Numbered from the stretch's first letter, positions 43,974 through 55,572 are shown. The stretch: DNA of 64,000 nucleotides from Nannochloris sp. 'desiccata' (GCA_019044685.2 JAGTXX020000017.1:310001-374000); one strand, 5' to 3'. Program-made: numbers and translations. Notes: a model not told the origin generated them from the sequence alone.

Positions 43974-44984
43974 ATGGATCCAAAGAACCCAAACACCAGC
44001 AATGGTATATTTACGACTGAAGATCAGATTTCGGAAAATACTTGTAACCAGGTTAGTAGCTTTTCTCCTAGCTTGCATATCGCGCAAAATATCCACATTA
44101 TTTGATGCGGTGCCATGACCCATATTTTTCTCTTTTACCCCATGTCTTCGTTCCGCCATCAAATTATTTAAATACTGCAGCGTCTCTCCGCTATAGAAGA
44201 TGGCATCATTCCTTTATTAGCCGCAGACAACCGCCAAAGCAGTAGTATGGCAGAAATAGCCACCACAGCTGGAGAAGAAGAATTCTGTGATCATGTGCAT
44301 CACTCGAATCGTGCACCCTGGCTTCGAGCCCTTGTCCTAGGCGCCAACGACGGCTTGGTCTCTGTTGCTGCCTTACTTATGGGCGTAGGCTCAGGATCTT
44401 CGGACCTTGCTACCCTCCGTCTCTCTGGTGTAGCTGCTCTCATTTCAGGAGCACTCAGCATGGCATTAGGAGAGTATGTTTCAGTGTCTTCTCAAAGAGA
44501 TGCGGAGAAGGCGGATATTGAAAAAGAAATTTTAGAACAATTAAAAGGCCCCGAAGCACAAGAGCGGGAACTTCAAGAGCTTGCTCAAATCTACGTTGAA
44601 CGCGGTGTACCCGTAGACCTCGCCAGACAAGTTGCAGTGGCACTGACAGAACGGGATGTGATTAGAGCTCACGCTCGAGATGAGTTGGGCATTGATGTGG
44701 ATGAGCTGGCCAATCCTCTCCAAGCAGCAGTCGTATCAGCTCTGTGCTTTAGCTTTGGAGCTGCCATACCTCTTTTATCTGCCATTTTCATTTCAGATCA
44801 GGCTTACAGGCTTATTGCAATTGCTCTTTCCACGACTGCTGGGCTGCTTGTTTTTGGTATTTTAGGTGCTTACTTGGGTGGTGCTGGCTTACTTAAGGGT
44901 GGTATGCGCGTGATTCTGGGTGGTTGGCTGGCACTTGGTGTCTCATACGGCGTGGGGCGAGCTTTTAATGTAGAAGTAGCGTAG
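43974..44984 (+). CDS. VIT/CCC1-family iron (manganese) transporter, copy 2
   Basis: Two exons, 43974-44051 and 44181-44984, giving 293 residues, with the intron at the same place as copy 1 (after the Gln before R-x-SAIE). The five-helix VTL layout is the same, and the C-terminal half is almost identical to copy 1, including a 216-bp stretch with no differences. The first exon (MDPKNPNTSNGIF) and the acidic loop (EKADIEKEILEQLKG) differ. Probably a tandem paralogue with possibly different regulation. Confidence 0.92.
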
Positions 44985-45360
44985 TTTTCAAACAGAGGTG
45001 TTGGTGGCGGTGGAGCTTGTGGAATTTTGCTTGCATCTTCGGAACACCAGTAGTCTATATGATGAAAGCTTATGTTTAGTGTATACTTCGTTGTAGTGAT
45101 GTTGTCTTGGTTTGTAATGTAGAAGCTGAGGGATACCCTTCCCAGTCCCAGCAGGCCTGGATGGTCTTAAATTTGAAAGGTTGGAGGAATTAAAAAGGCC
45201 ACGTCTCTCGAAATCGTGTGGAATAAGAGTAAATTTTCAAGCAAATTACACCATAACTTTGTCTATTTTCTTTTCAACCTTTTCTAACAAGGTATCTTGG
45301 ATAGGTTAATTGTGAAGAATTTTGAGAATCTGAGCCCATTGCGTCCAAACCCATGATAAC
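44985..45360. other. Intergenic, no gene seen
   Basis: 376 bp between VIT copy 2 and the CBS-DCC gene; both are on the plus strand, so it holds a 3' UTR and a promoter. No structured feature noticed. Confidence 0.5.
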
Positions 45361-46560
45361 ATGAGCGTTCAAATTATGAGATCATCTTTGCTTAGCAAAC
45401 AAACGAGCGCAGCCAAGAGTACTCGGGTAGCCTTTCCCACGCCGGCATATACATTGCATGCCCTAGGTGGTATCACCGCACCCTTGGCTCTCCATAGACG
45501 TGATCGCCAGCTCATCAACCCTCGGCGCCTGGTCCTTGCCGAATCTATTGTCTCTCCAGATGGCAACTTTGACGTAGACAAGCTTGATGTGGACACTTTA
45601 CAACTTGACGACCCATTTGGCATGGTCCAAGACGTCATGACTTCCAACAACTTGCGCTGTGCCATCCCTGAACAGCCGCTCTCATCTGCAGCCAGCAAAC
45701 TTGACAAGATTACTGGTTTAGCTGTCGTCGACGCAGAAAACGTTGTCGTAGGTGTAGTCAGTATCAAAGATATCAACCGGCTTAAGAAACAAGGCGTTGA
45801 TCTTGAAGCTGTGAAGGTTTCTCAGCACATGTCCACCCCGCCGATTGTTGTTCGCCAACAAACTCGCATTGGCGAGGCAGCTGCCCTTATGCTCTCGCGC
45901 AACATCCACCGTTTACCTGTCGTCGACAAAGAAGGCAAACTGATCGGCATCGTCAGTCGCACTGACATTTTCAGCCCGCTTCTCAACGAAAAAGCCGATG
46001 TTTTCCAAGCATTAACCGTCCTCCCGGACTTTGAGGGTAAATCCACTTTAACTGATGCGTTTCAACGCAGCATGGATGAAGACGCAGCTGACAGCCAATC
46101 GTCTATGGATGTTGAATCCACCTGGACGGTTAAATACCTCTATGATGGAGAATGCGATATGTGCAAACAACTCATGTCTACATTAAAATCTAAAGACGCT
46201 GGACAAGGTAGGATTAAATTTGTGAATATTGCCTCGATGTCGTACAACCCACGTGAACACGAGGGTATTACGTATGAAGAAGCGATGGAATCGTTACACG
46301 CTATTAAGAGAGATGGTACCATCATGACTGGTCCTGCTGCGTTACAGCAATTGTATTATGCAGTGGGGTGGGGATGGGTTTCCACGTTGATGGCGCTTCC
46401 GCTGGTCGATAAGCTGGTGGATATTTTTTACAAGTTTATTGCCAAGTATAGGTTGCCTATGTCTGGAGCGTTGACTGCGATGAGGCGAGTGACGCTGACG
46501 AATGAAGGGGTGGAGCATTGTGTAGATGATGAAGAAGAATGCGGGGCAGTAGATTGGTAG
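45361..46560 (+). CDS. CBS-pair fused to DCC-type thiol-disulfide oxidoreductase domain
   Basis: Single exon, 399 residues. The first about 60 residues are basic and Ser/Thr/Ala-rich, resembling a plastid transit peptide. Residues about 85-210 hold two CBS motifs (VQDVMTSNNLRCAIPEQ...GVVSIKDINRL and VSQHMSTPPIVVRQQTRIGEAAALMLSRNIHRLPVVDKEGKLIGIVSRTDIF), which typically bind adenine nucleotides. Residues about 260-375 are DUF393/DCC: YDGECDMCKQLMSTLK with the DxxCxxC-type redox site, HEGITYEEAMESLHAIKRDGTIMTGPAAL and a C-terminal Trp-rich amphipathic part. A sensor of adenylate status coupled to a thioredoxin-like enzyme is inferred; no substrate is known. Confidence 0.85.
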   Translation: MSVQIMRSSLLSKQTSAAKSTRVAFPTPAYTLHALGGITAPLALHRRDRQLINPRRLVLAESIVSPDGNFDVDKLDVDTLQLDDPFGMVQDVMTSNNLRCAIPEQPLSSAASKLDKITGLAVVDAENVVVGVVSIKDINRLKKQGVDLEAVKVSQHMSTPPIVVRQQTRIGEAAALMLSRNIHRLPVVDKEGKLIGIVSRTDIFSPLLNEKADVFQALTVLPDFEGKSTLTDAFQRSMDEDAADSQSSMDVESTWTVKYLYDGECDMCKQLMSTLKSKDAGQGRIKFVNIASMSYNPREHEGITYEEAMESLHAIKRDGTIMTGPAALQQLYYAVGWGWVSTLMALPLVDKLVDIFYKFIAKYRLPMSGALTAMRRVTLTNEGVEHCVDDEEECGAVDW

Positions 46561-47202
46561 TAGATTTAAAACTGTAATGCCGTCGTCTTTTTTTTCTTTT
46601 TTTTTTTCCTCGAGCATATTTTCTCTTCTTAGGGGAAAGTTGCCTTCTCTTCTTTGGCCCTCCTCTTGTTGTTCCCAGAGTTTTTAAGGGCTTAGAGATA
46701 TAAAGGTGTACGTCTAGTTCTAAATGAATCTATAATGATGGTTTGAGTGTGACGGTTTGTGTGGGAAAAGAGCTATCGACAGTTTGAGAGTATACGAGAG
46801 CACACCCTCGAAAGCAGTGACGATTTTTATTTTTACTTTTTATCCTACTATTATTTGGCACTTCCTTTTTGTTAGAAATAGTACTATTTCAGGCAGCGAA
46901 GAAAGCTTACATCAAGAGTGTCCTGTAGCACTGACAAATCAAATCAAGAAAACAGAAAAAGCACAACTTTTTTTGAAGAAATAAAAACACATTTCATCGC
47001 CCCCTTTAGAAATAAGGAAATAAAAGGAGAATCCACGGCAATCTACATTAATTAAAAATCAAGTCCCTTTGCTATATGCTCCCTTTGTGGGTTATATAAA
47101 AAGGGGAAAAGCATAGATACAGAGAGAGAGAGAGATTGTGAAAAAGCAGACATCCTTGGAGGCAAAGCAACACTTGATTTTTCTTTCTTTCTTTTTCTTC
47201 AA
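46561..47202. other. Convergent intergenic region, no gene seen
   Basis: 642 bp between two converging stops. It contains T- and A-rich tracts, AATAAA-like motifs on both strands and a short GA microsatellite near 47120-47135. It is probably two 3' UTRs. Confidence 0.6.
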
Positions 47203-49442
47203 TTAACGGCCATAGCTCTGCTGAGTGTACCCACCCTGCTGTCCATACCCTTGCTGTCCATAGCCACCTTGCTGACCATATCCACCTTGTTGGTAGACAC
47301 CAGCACCAGTCTCATCATAGAAGCCAGCACCGCCACGAGGAGGCTGTCCTCCTTGAGTTTGGGGCACACCGCCGTAGGCATAGGCTTGAGGGGGATAGTA
47401 GCCGGCACCATACCCATAAGCCTGGGGAGGGTAGTAGTGTCCATACTGAGGGTATTGTCCATATCCAGGCATAGCAGCGGGATTGCCATAAGGCAATTGC
47501 TGTTGCTGCATGGCAGCCTGCTGGGCCTGCTGTGCGGTTTGTTGCTGAATGCCACCAGCGACGGCGCCAGTCGTGTCTTGCTTTGGCTGCTGTTGTTGTT
47601 GCTGCTGTCCTTGTTGAGGCTGGCCATACGTGGGTTTTGGTGCACTCATACCTTGCTGTTGCTGATGTTGTTGTTGCTGCTGCTGGTGATGGTGAGGAGC
47701 GACAGCGGTTGCATGTTGCTGCTGTGCAGCGGGAGGAGCAGCAGCAGTCTGTTGTCCTTGAGGGGCATTCCAATGAGCAGCATTGTACCCAGCATTGCTG
47801 TATCCTGCATAGTACTGCTGCTGCATAGCTGCTGCAGCTTGAGAAGCAGCCGCATCGAGTCCTGCAGGCTTGGACGTACCAGGAACAGGTGCCTGTTGAT
47901 AAGAATTAAAGGCGGCAGCGGCAGCAGCCTGAGTGTTATCTTGAGGTTTCGGTGCAGTAGATGCAGCTGTGTATTGAGCTTCAGCAGGCTTTGTTCCTGC
48001 ATCAAATCCAGCACCGAAACCAGCTCCAAAGTCACCACCAGCGCTTAATCCGAAATTTCCAAATTGAAGATTGAGTCCTGTGACATCTGAAGTTTGAGTA
48101 GAGGCGGCAGGTTGTTGCTGCTGTGGTACAGGTACCTGTTGTTGCTGTTTTTCCACAGGTTTAGGCTGTGTTCCAGCTCCAAGGGCAGACATTAGAGACT
48201 GGGCGGAAAGACCTTGAGGGGCTGCAGGAGGGGTTGCAGTTGTGGTAGTGGCAGGGCCCGCCTGTCCAGCAGTGGAAGGTTTACCCCATGCGTTTGGCTG
48301 AGATGCGGTTTGTGCAGCAGGTGGTTGATAGACAGATCCGAGATCAAGTCCCTGCTGTCCAGATGCAGGTAGACCGGTCAATGATGCAGAGGGCTGAGTT
48401 GTAGGGGGGGCAGGGGCAGGGGCAGGTGCAGGGGCGGCAGCAGCAGGAGCAGGAGGAGAAGGGCGGCGAGGGGCAACAGGGACAGGGACAGGCTTTGGCT
48501 TGAAAAGATCTGCCATAGTCCCGGTTCTGCCTCCGGCTGGTGCTGCGGGCGCTGCTGCTGCTGGGGCTGCGGGAGGAGGTGCAGGGGCTGCTGCTGGCTC
48601 GCTGGAGTATGCAGGCTGTTCTTCTGTCTGTGTAGGTTCTGCCGCAGATGATCCATTTGTGTCTGCAGGTTTGGCAGCTGAAATTACTCGTCCTGGAATC
48701 GGAAGAAAGGAAAGTGTAATTACGCTAGGAAGCATCACAAATTTTCTAAAAAGCAAGCTACTACACAAAAATTCAGGCAACACGAGCAATTCAAATTTAT
48801 TTCATCAAACTTACCTCGGCCAGGGCCATTTCCTCGTCCACCACCTCCGCGCCCGCCTCGTCCAGATGGGCCTGATGAAGGTGCAGAGCGGCGGGGTTCC
48901 CGCTTGGGAGGATGATCATCCTTCTGCAATAATTTAAAGTATTAAAGGAGTCAGCAGCCATTAGAGATCTTGCTCTGGCAAAGTCCAACGAAGCGATTAT
49001 ATCGCTATGTAAACCCAAACCCCATATTCATAAACCATTCTAAAAGAACGTGGGTACACCCATCTCCTCAACCCCACAGAACAGGGAGACAAGCGTCTTA
49101 AATGCTTCAATCCACATCATCACCCCCTCTAGGACTCACCTTTTTGGTTTTATCCTTCTTGGATACCACTACTGAGAAAGGACCTGCAGAATAAGCAAGT
49201 TGTTCAAGTATGTTAATACCAGATGCAGCCAGTAAACGCCTCGCAAGTCTCATCGCAAACCAAAAGTTTGGTTACTTACTGTCAATAAGTCTGCTAGTGG
49301 CTTCGTTTACGTCGTAGTTGCACTCAGCAAGCATGGCGCTTATATCATCATCACTTGCGCCAGTGGCTTCCCTGATTGCTTCCACGATCTTTTTAGGAGG
49401 GGCGGATTTCTTGCCGCTATCGGCGGTCCTTGCGGGCGCCAT
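47203..49442 (-). CDS. GIP1/UBA-like protein with long Q/P-rich low-complexity tail
   Basis: Four exons: 49280-49442, 49140-49183, 48815-48923 and 47203-48692, giving 601 residues. Exons 1-2 form a UBA-like GIP1 N-terminal domain: KKIVEAIREATGASDDDISAMLAECNYDVNEATSRLIDS then PFSVVVSKKDKTKK. This resembles plant GBF-interacting protein 1 and animal UBAP2/lingerer. Exon 3 encodes an RGG-like stretch (GRGGRGGGGRGNGPGRG). The last exon is almost wholly Ala/Pro/Gln with repeats such as QQGGYGQQGGYGQQ and YYPPQAYGYG, typical of condensate-forming RNA-binding proteins. Role in RNA granules or transcription is inference. Confidence 0.82.
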
Positions 49443-49685
49443 CGCTGCTGTTTATGCGGCCTTTAAAGGGCAGAGAAAATAAGTATAGTAGAGGTTTTGA
49501 AGAAAAATAGCTTATGAGGAACTCAACTGAAAGACAGCACCTACTAGCCCACAATGCAATTGCGGCATTCGATTAGAAAGTTCTCCGATTGATTTGAGCA
49601 ATCTAGCGAAAAGTCCAGATCGTTTTTCATCGAGTTCTAATTCATAAATTACACGATAGGTATACAAATTAGATATATCTAATGA

Positions 49686-52273
49686 TCAAGAAACTGCTGC
49701 TTGGGCCTGCCCTGCTCCAAGACCGTTGCCCCCAGCAGCCATGTCTTTCGCGAGCACCGCATCTCGATACCGCTCTTGCAACTCGCTTTCTTTCTTCGCT
49801 TGAGCAGCAACCAAGGCGTGGAATGCTTCCATACGGTCCGGAGCAGCACGTTGCTCCTGTTCATGCAAGGCTTGGAAGCATTTAAGCTCTATTTCTGCAG
49901 CAACAAGCTCCTTCATTGTCCCTTCGACTTCACCGCTCAACCGCTGTTGCCTGGTCATTAAACCACCACTGACCACCCCGACTTTCTGCTCTAATTTCGC
50001 AGCACGTTTGGCTTCGCGTTCCATTTCTTTACGGACGCCTTCAAAATCAGCTTGCAGAGCTGCAGCACGATCTGAGACTGGCAACGCTGCACCTCGCATG
50101 TATCGTTGTTGTGATGGCACAAACACTATATCTCTTATCAGGGTCTCCCATGTTGATGCATATTCTTCTGTAGGCGTCGATTCATGGCCCATAAAGGAAC
50201 GAATAGCAGCAATCTCTTGGTTTAATAACTCAGATGATGCTTTTAATTCTTTATCACTGAATCTCTCCAACCGACTTGCTGCTGCTTGGCCTCCTCCTCC
50301 TCCCATAGCAGTTTTTTGACCGTCTCCTAATGGATATGTCGTAGCATCATGATGCAATAGAGCTAAAACTTCTCTATTCACCAACTCCTCTGCTAATTCA
50401 ACAACCCCAAGCCCAACTAATTCTGAATCTGTTCTAATTGACGGCAACATATCCAACGCAACTGGACGAGGCAAATTCCTCTGTAATGCTTGCGATCTTC
50501 TTTTTAAATCCGCTTCAACCACAGCTGCACGTGCTGCTTTAAGCTTCGCATCACGCTCAGCAGCATCTTCTATAAAACCACCCATCAACTCATCACCATC
50601 ATCAACACTGACCCCTTCAGGGAGGTCAGGGACAGCGATTTGATATTCATTTTTCGGTGCAGGTAATTGCCCTAGACCTGAACGGAGTTCATTGCGGGCT
50701 AATGAAGCACGTAATTTCTCTTCTTGTCGAGTAGCTGCTTCGTATATCATGGCGTCTTTATCATTAAGACCTAGGGCGTCTCTCATGGGTGTTGGGGTAG
50801 CACCGGGAGCAAGAGGAAGTCCACCGCGCCCAGGCGTAGGTGCAATACCAGCAATAGAACGACCACTACCACTACCACCACCATAAGCAGGAGTCGGTCC
50901 ACTTCCACCGCCTGCTGCAGCTGCGGCAGCAGCTGCTGCTGCTAATGGGTTTGGAGTTGCATTCGCTGCTACTCTTGGTACAACTCCAGAGAAGTCTGAA
51001 GGGTGCAGTTCAGGGTTCTCGCCGCCTAATAACGGTGTTTGTCCTGCTTGGAGTCTTGCTAAATTTTGAGCATCTTGAATAATTTTATTAACTCCCCCAG
51101 CGACAGCTGGTGTCCTAGCTGGTGTCTGCATTGGAGTCGCAAACCGTGCTGGTGTGGCATAATCACCAATTAAAGCACGTGTCGCTTCACTTCCACCTTC
51201 TAAACCATCAACATCCATGGCGCCGGCGCCTTGACGGGCGATCATTTCCAATTCAGCGTCGCTCACTTGTGGTGCTGGCAACATCATTTTTCCACGACGT
51301 ACACTCATTTGAGCTTCATTTGCCGCCATCGCCCGTGCTACTGCTGCAGGCACGTTTTTTCTTTCATTCATTTTAGCCTTCTGCATGTCATTTTTCATCA
51401 AGTCCGCTTCAATATCTTTCCGTTTCTTGCCTTCAAGCTCTTCTTTTGTTACTGGCCTAAAATGTTCCTGAATTTCACGGGTGATTTTATCCTCTTCGGC
51501 GACATCAAAGAATCCAGCAGCAGGACGACGTTCAAATGCGACTTCTCTGCTATAATCAACTCCCCGCTTTTTTATTTTTTCACGAACATCAATGCCCGCG
51601 GCCTTTAATTCGCGTTTTTTCTGCAAAGCTGCTAATCTACGCGCTTCTTCGAGCTGTTTCTCACGTGCTTTCCGTTTGGCCTTCTTTCCGCGGGTATTAG
51701 CTAGACGTGCTCTTGCTTCACTAAGCATTTCTTTTTCGTCTTCATCCATGTCGACTGGATCAGGGCGAGCTGGCTTCGCTTCAGGATGGGGGTCTATTTC
51801 ACCTGGACGCAATCTACGAGGATCATCACGTGCGTCATAGCCACCTTCCTTGCCAGCTGCCATATCTAGAAGTTTTTCATATCGTTCAAGGCACTGGGTT
51901 GGGGTGCGGCCGACAATTGGAGCAATAGTGCGCCATTGTGTGGGCATGAGCTTTGCTAGATGGAGGAGTTTTTCATCTTCTTCTCTCGTCCATTCCGTCT
52001 TTTTAATAGCAGGGTCTAACCATTCGTACCAGCGAGCTTTGCACTGTTTTGCAGACTTGCGCACAAGGAGGGATGAAATTCGTGACCACTGATTGAGGCC
52101 ATATTTCATCACCGCCGCTTTCAGGATCTCATCCTCGGTGTTCTTCCAAACACCGCCCTTGATTAAGACTGCAAAATAAAAAAGAGAGGCAAGAAATTAA
52201 TTGCATGTTCAAGCAATATTAAATATAGCGAGCTGAGAAAGCAAGATAAAATGCTAGAATACTTACTTCTCAT
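49686..52273 (-). CDS. CDC5: CDC5 / CEF1 Myb-domain spliceosome component
   Basis: Two exons, 52267-52273 (7 nt: ATGAGAA) and 49686-52168, giving 829 residues. The 7-nt first exon is required to make the conserved start MRILIKGGVWKNTEDEIL. Two Myb repeats follow (about 8-105), including KQCKARWYEWLDPAIKKTEWTREED and WRTIAPIVGRTPTQCLERYE, then a basic nuclear-localisation region (RGKKAKRKAREKQLEEARRLAALQKKRELKAAGI) and the long PRP19-binding C-terminus. CDC5 is a core subunit of the PRP19/NineTeen complex in splicing and is needed for G2/M. Length matches plant orthologues. Divergent from the FHA-RING gene. Confidence 0.95.
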
Positions 52274-52624
52274 TGTTTAAAGACTGCTGATTATAATTTC
52301 CAAAGCCTTTTGTTTAAGTAAAAGGGCAATCTATTTATAAAAATGCCTAAAAATCAGGCTTGAATGCTCAGGAGCTGTGCGCCCATGCCACGCGTGCTGA
52401 ATGGAATACTTTGAGTCGGGTGAGAATTTGAAAATCAGCCAAAGTGGTGTAGACCAAGCTTCTTATTTTCAAAGTTTCTTCTCAGAAGAAACTAGGCTAG
52501 CACCGACAGAAACGACAGGAAAGCATTCTGTGTTCTTAAACTCAGTTAATTTTTTCATTCTTTGAAACTGTAGACTCTTTATAACAAGACGTATTATAGG
52601 AAGCCGGCGCTTCCTCCAAATACA
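52274..52624. promoter_or_regulatory. Shared divergent promoter region, CDC5 / FHA-RING
   Basis: 351 bp between opposing start codons with no frame of its own; it contains A/T-rich stretches but no element I can name. Confidence 0.5.
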
Positions 52625-55336
52625 ATGGAAGGGGACGCAATTGACCTTCAAAATCCCATCTCCATGTCAAACATTGGTGATCAGGCGCTTTCCCAGTCAG
52701 TCGGGGCGCCTACACCCTTAAATTCCCAGATGGCAGAACCAATGACATCATCATCGCGCCCTTTGACAGTACGTACCCACGTCTCAGACGCTGCAGCAAC
52801 TACACATGGCATTAATTCTTGTGACGACAGCTGTTGGGGGTGGTTACAACCTGCCCCTGAATGCTCTAAATACGCTCTCCCCCACGTCATGTTGCGTGGA
52901 AGTCTCATAGGTATCGGTCGAGGTGCAGACGCGTTTGATCTCGCAATGCGGCGACAGGTTCCAGAACCGCTTCAAAACGCAGGAAGGAGTGATGACGGTA
53001 GCGGGCCACTCCCTTTCATCAACTCCATGATGGGTTCTATATTTCCTGCCACTGCTCCAGGAAGCACTGATGAAGCTATTTTTGGTACTGGAGAGGGTGA
53101 ATTAGCACAGGTTCCTGGATTATTTGTAGAGATTCCTGATGGTCGAATATCTAGAGTTCATTGCTTATTATATACAACAACAATAACAACCACAGCGGCA
53201 GCAGACGACAGCAACAAATCTTTTTCTCTTTCTTCTTCTTCTTCTTTGCCTACTTTGCGTGACATCAGTCGTAATGGGACTTTTCTCAATGGGAGAAAGA
53301 TCTCACGAGGGGAAGAAGCACCTCTTATAGATGGAGATAGGATTTCTCTTGTGCTATCAGTAGCTCCTTTATCTGAGCAGGCGTTTATTTTCCATCTGGG
53401 CCACCCGCTTGCAGCATTATTAGAAGGACCGCCCCCAGCTCAATGGATAGGGTGGAAAGGCTGTAGTTTCAGTGGTGAAAGAGAGAGAACTGGGGTGATC
53501 ATCCCAGGAAAGGAAGGAATATGCAGCTCGCCAACTTCCCCAGCAAGTCTTAGTAGTCCGAGCCCAAAAAGTTTTCCGCCGCCACTGCGTTCTAGTTCCG
53601 CTTCCTCCTCTTTCCCTTCCTCCCCTGTCCCCTACTCCCCTTCTGTATCTCTAACACGTGTTCTTTCTCATACGACAGCGTTGAAAAGGAGTGCTACGTC
53701 TTTGTATACGACCCCCCAAGCAGCACTGGCGGAACCATCCACCTTACACTGTCAAATCTGTCTAGACACATTGAATAATGCAGTCGCATTGGAACCATGT
53801 GGACATTCGTACTGTGCTACATGCTTATCACAGCATTTTGGGTCGTGTTTAGAGCATGGTCAAGCATTGGCGTGTCCTTTGAGGTGTTCATTGCCACAGC
53901 GGGTGGTGGTGAATGCTGCTGTGAGAGAGTTGGTTGAAGAACTCAAACTATTGCAGTTAGAGGCAGAAAAGAAGGATGCATTAGAAAACGAGAGAGTAGT
54001 AGAAGAAGGTACTGTAAAAAACGAAGCAGCATCAATTGAAGCAGCGGCGGCGGCGGCAGCAGCGGCGGCTTGTATAATGCATCCAGCAGCCCCCCTCGAC
54101 GATTCCCGTCTCCCTCTTTCCCTGAGCTCCCTCAAAGATGATAAACTGGTCTCTATTCTCGCCAGTATTTCCCACTCTACCGCCCTTGCTACCACCACCA
54201 GTGGTTCACCATCACTTGATTTCAATATCGGGGTGGCTGCTGCAGTTGAAGCTTTAGAGCTCCTTGCCAGGCTATGCTGGAGCGACAAAGAATCCCGAAG
54301 CATTGTTAGTACCCACGGCGGTGTTGAAACTGTAGTGAAATGTATTAACGCATGGATAGAAAGTGAGGTCGCGCTGTGTAGCGGGTGTTTGGCGCTTATG
54401 GCGTTGTTACGAGGTGATAGTCCTGGTTCTTCGGCGAATAGATGGCAATTAGGCACGTGTGGAGGACTGGAGATGTTGATACAGGCTATGGAAATATATA
54501 AAAATCAGTCCATGGTGCAGCTGTCTTGTCTCCTTTGTTTGGTCGCACTCGCTCTCGAGGGATCCTATTTCCAAAAAGAAATAACAAAATTAGGGATTAC
54601 AACAATTTTGTCTGCTATGAAACGGCATATGGATTGTGCAGAAGTCGTGGCAAAGGCATTACTAGCGGTCGGAGCACTGGCTCAAGGAGGCAGCGCTGAC
54701 GCCATCTGGATTGGGGACCGAATTGTCGCTGCTGGAGCGGTTGAGCTGATTGCAATGGTGTTGAAAAAATACGAAGGATTAAATGAGGATGTCTTATGGG
54801 CGTGCGTGTTTGTTTTAGCTATATTAGCACGACAGAAAGAAGAACAAGTACCTTCTGGTAGTACTATTGGCGGTGATAATGATGGTGACGGTTCTCATGG
54901 AGAACATGATGTTCTATATGAAAACCGAGGATTTATAGAAAGGATCCTCCGTATGGCATCTGCAGGTGTCCTACCTGCATTACGCAGAGCAGCCACTCAA
55001 TACCGTCTTAACCGTATTATCAACGATTCAAATTCTTATAACGATAGTGATGGGGTCGGCGGTGACAATGGCCAAGTGATTGGACAAGAAGATGAAACTA
55101 TCCTTGTTGCTGCTGCGTATTTAGAACAACTGCTTGAACGTGCTTCTGCGTTAATATGGTTGAGGAGGTTACGTCGTGCGACTCAGGCTGCATGTGCAGG
55201 GGTACTGCTCTGGATGGGGTACAAATCGTACGTCGGGAGAAATTCAACTAAAAGCGGTACACATCGTACTGGCAATTCAAGACATACTCTGTCTGTATTT
55301 CGGCGGCATTTTCCTTGGTTTAGATTGAGTTTTTAG
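52625..55336 (+). CDS. FHA-RING protein with armadillo-like repeats, putative E3 ubiquitin ligase
   Basis: Single exon, 903 residues. An FHA domain lies at about 90-260: LRGSLIGIGRG, then FVEIPDGRISRVHCLLYT and LRDISRNGTFLNGRKISRGEEAPLIDGDRISLV, with a Ser-rich insertion. A C3HC4 RING is at about 376-420: CQICLDTLNNAVALEPCGHSYCATC and CPLRC. From about 530 to 780, helical repeats of armadillo character follow (ALELLARLCWSDKESRSIVSTHGGVETVV, LLCLVALALEG). FHA plus RING is the CHFR/RNF8 combination of phosphothreonine-guided ubiquitin ligases; the added ARM-like region is unusual. A hydrophobic stretch near 855-870 is weak for a membrane anchor. Confidence 0.82.
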   Translation: MEGDAIDLQNPISMSNIGDQALSQSVGAPTPLNSQMAEPMTSSSRPLTVRTHVSDAAATTHGINSCDDSCWGWLQPAPECSKYALPHVMLRGSLIGIGRGADAFDLAMRRQVPEPLQNAGRSDDGSGPLPFINSMMGSIFPATAPGSTDEAIFGTGEGELAQVPGLFVEIPDGRISRVHCLLYTTTITTTAAADDSNKSFSLSSSSSLPTLRDISRNGTFLNGRKISRGEEAPLIDGDRISLVLSVAPLSEQAFIFHLGHPLAALLEGPPPAQWIGWKGCSFSGERERTGVIIPGKEGICSSPTSPASLSSPSPKSFPPPLRSSSASSSFPSSPVPYSPSVSLTRVLSHTTALKRSATSLYTTPQAALAEPSTLHCQICLDTLNNAVALEPCGHSYCATCLSQHFGSCLEHGQALACPLRCSLPQRVVVNAAVRELVEELKLLQLEAEKKDALENERVVEEGTVKNEAASIEAAAAAAAAAACIMHPAAPLDDSRLPLSLSSLKDDKLVSILASISHSTALATTTSGSPSLDFNIGVAAAVEALELLARLCWSDKESRSIVSTHGGVETVVKCINAWIESEVALCSGCLALMALLRGDSPGSSANRWQLGTCGGLEMLIQAMEIYKNQSMVQLSCLLCLVALALEGSYFQKEITKLGITTILSAMKRHMDCAEVVAKALLAVGALAQGGSADAIWIGDRIVAAGAVELIAMVLKKYEGLNEDVLWACVFVLAILARQKEEQVPSGSTIGGDNDGDGSHGEHDVLYENRGFIERILRMASAGVLPALRRAATQYRLNRIINDSNSYNDSDGVGGDNGQVIGQEDETILVAAAYLEQLLERASALIWLRRLRRATQAACAGVLLWMGYKSYVGRNSTKSGTHRTGNSRHTLSVFRRHFPWFRLSF

Positions 55337-55572
55337 AAAGATGGTTAGTTACTTTATGATGTAGAAAGTAAGACCTCTGTTTAAAGCAAGAATACAGTGC
55401 AGAAAAGTAGAAAGTGAATTAAATTTCAAGTTACCGGCAAGTGACGAGCCGCAAGTCAAGCCAAGTCAGAAGGTTTATTCATTATTTAGTAAAGGTGAAA
55501 ATTGTCAGAGTAAATAAACAACAAAAGTAAGTAATTCCCTAGTATTTTTCTAATCTTTCTTGTTTCTCTCCT

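Noticed and set aside
47251..48048. 265-codon plus-strand frame rich in Leu/Ser
   Set aside because: Antisense of the Q/P-rich tail of the GIP1-like gene; repetitive sequence generates long empty frames.
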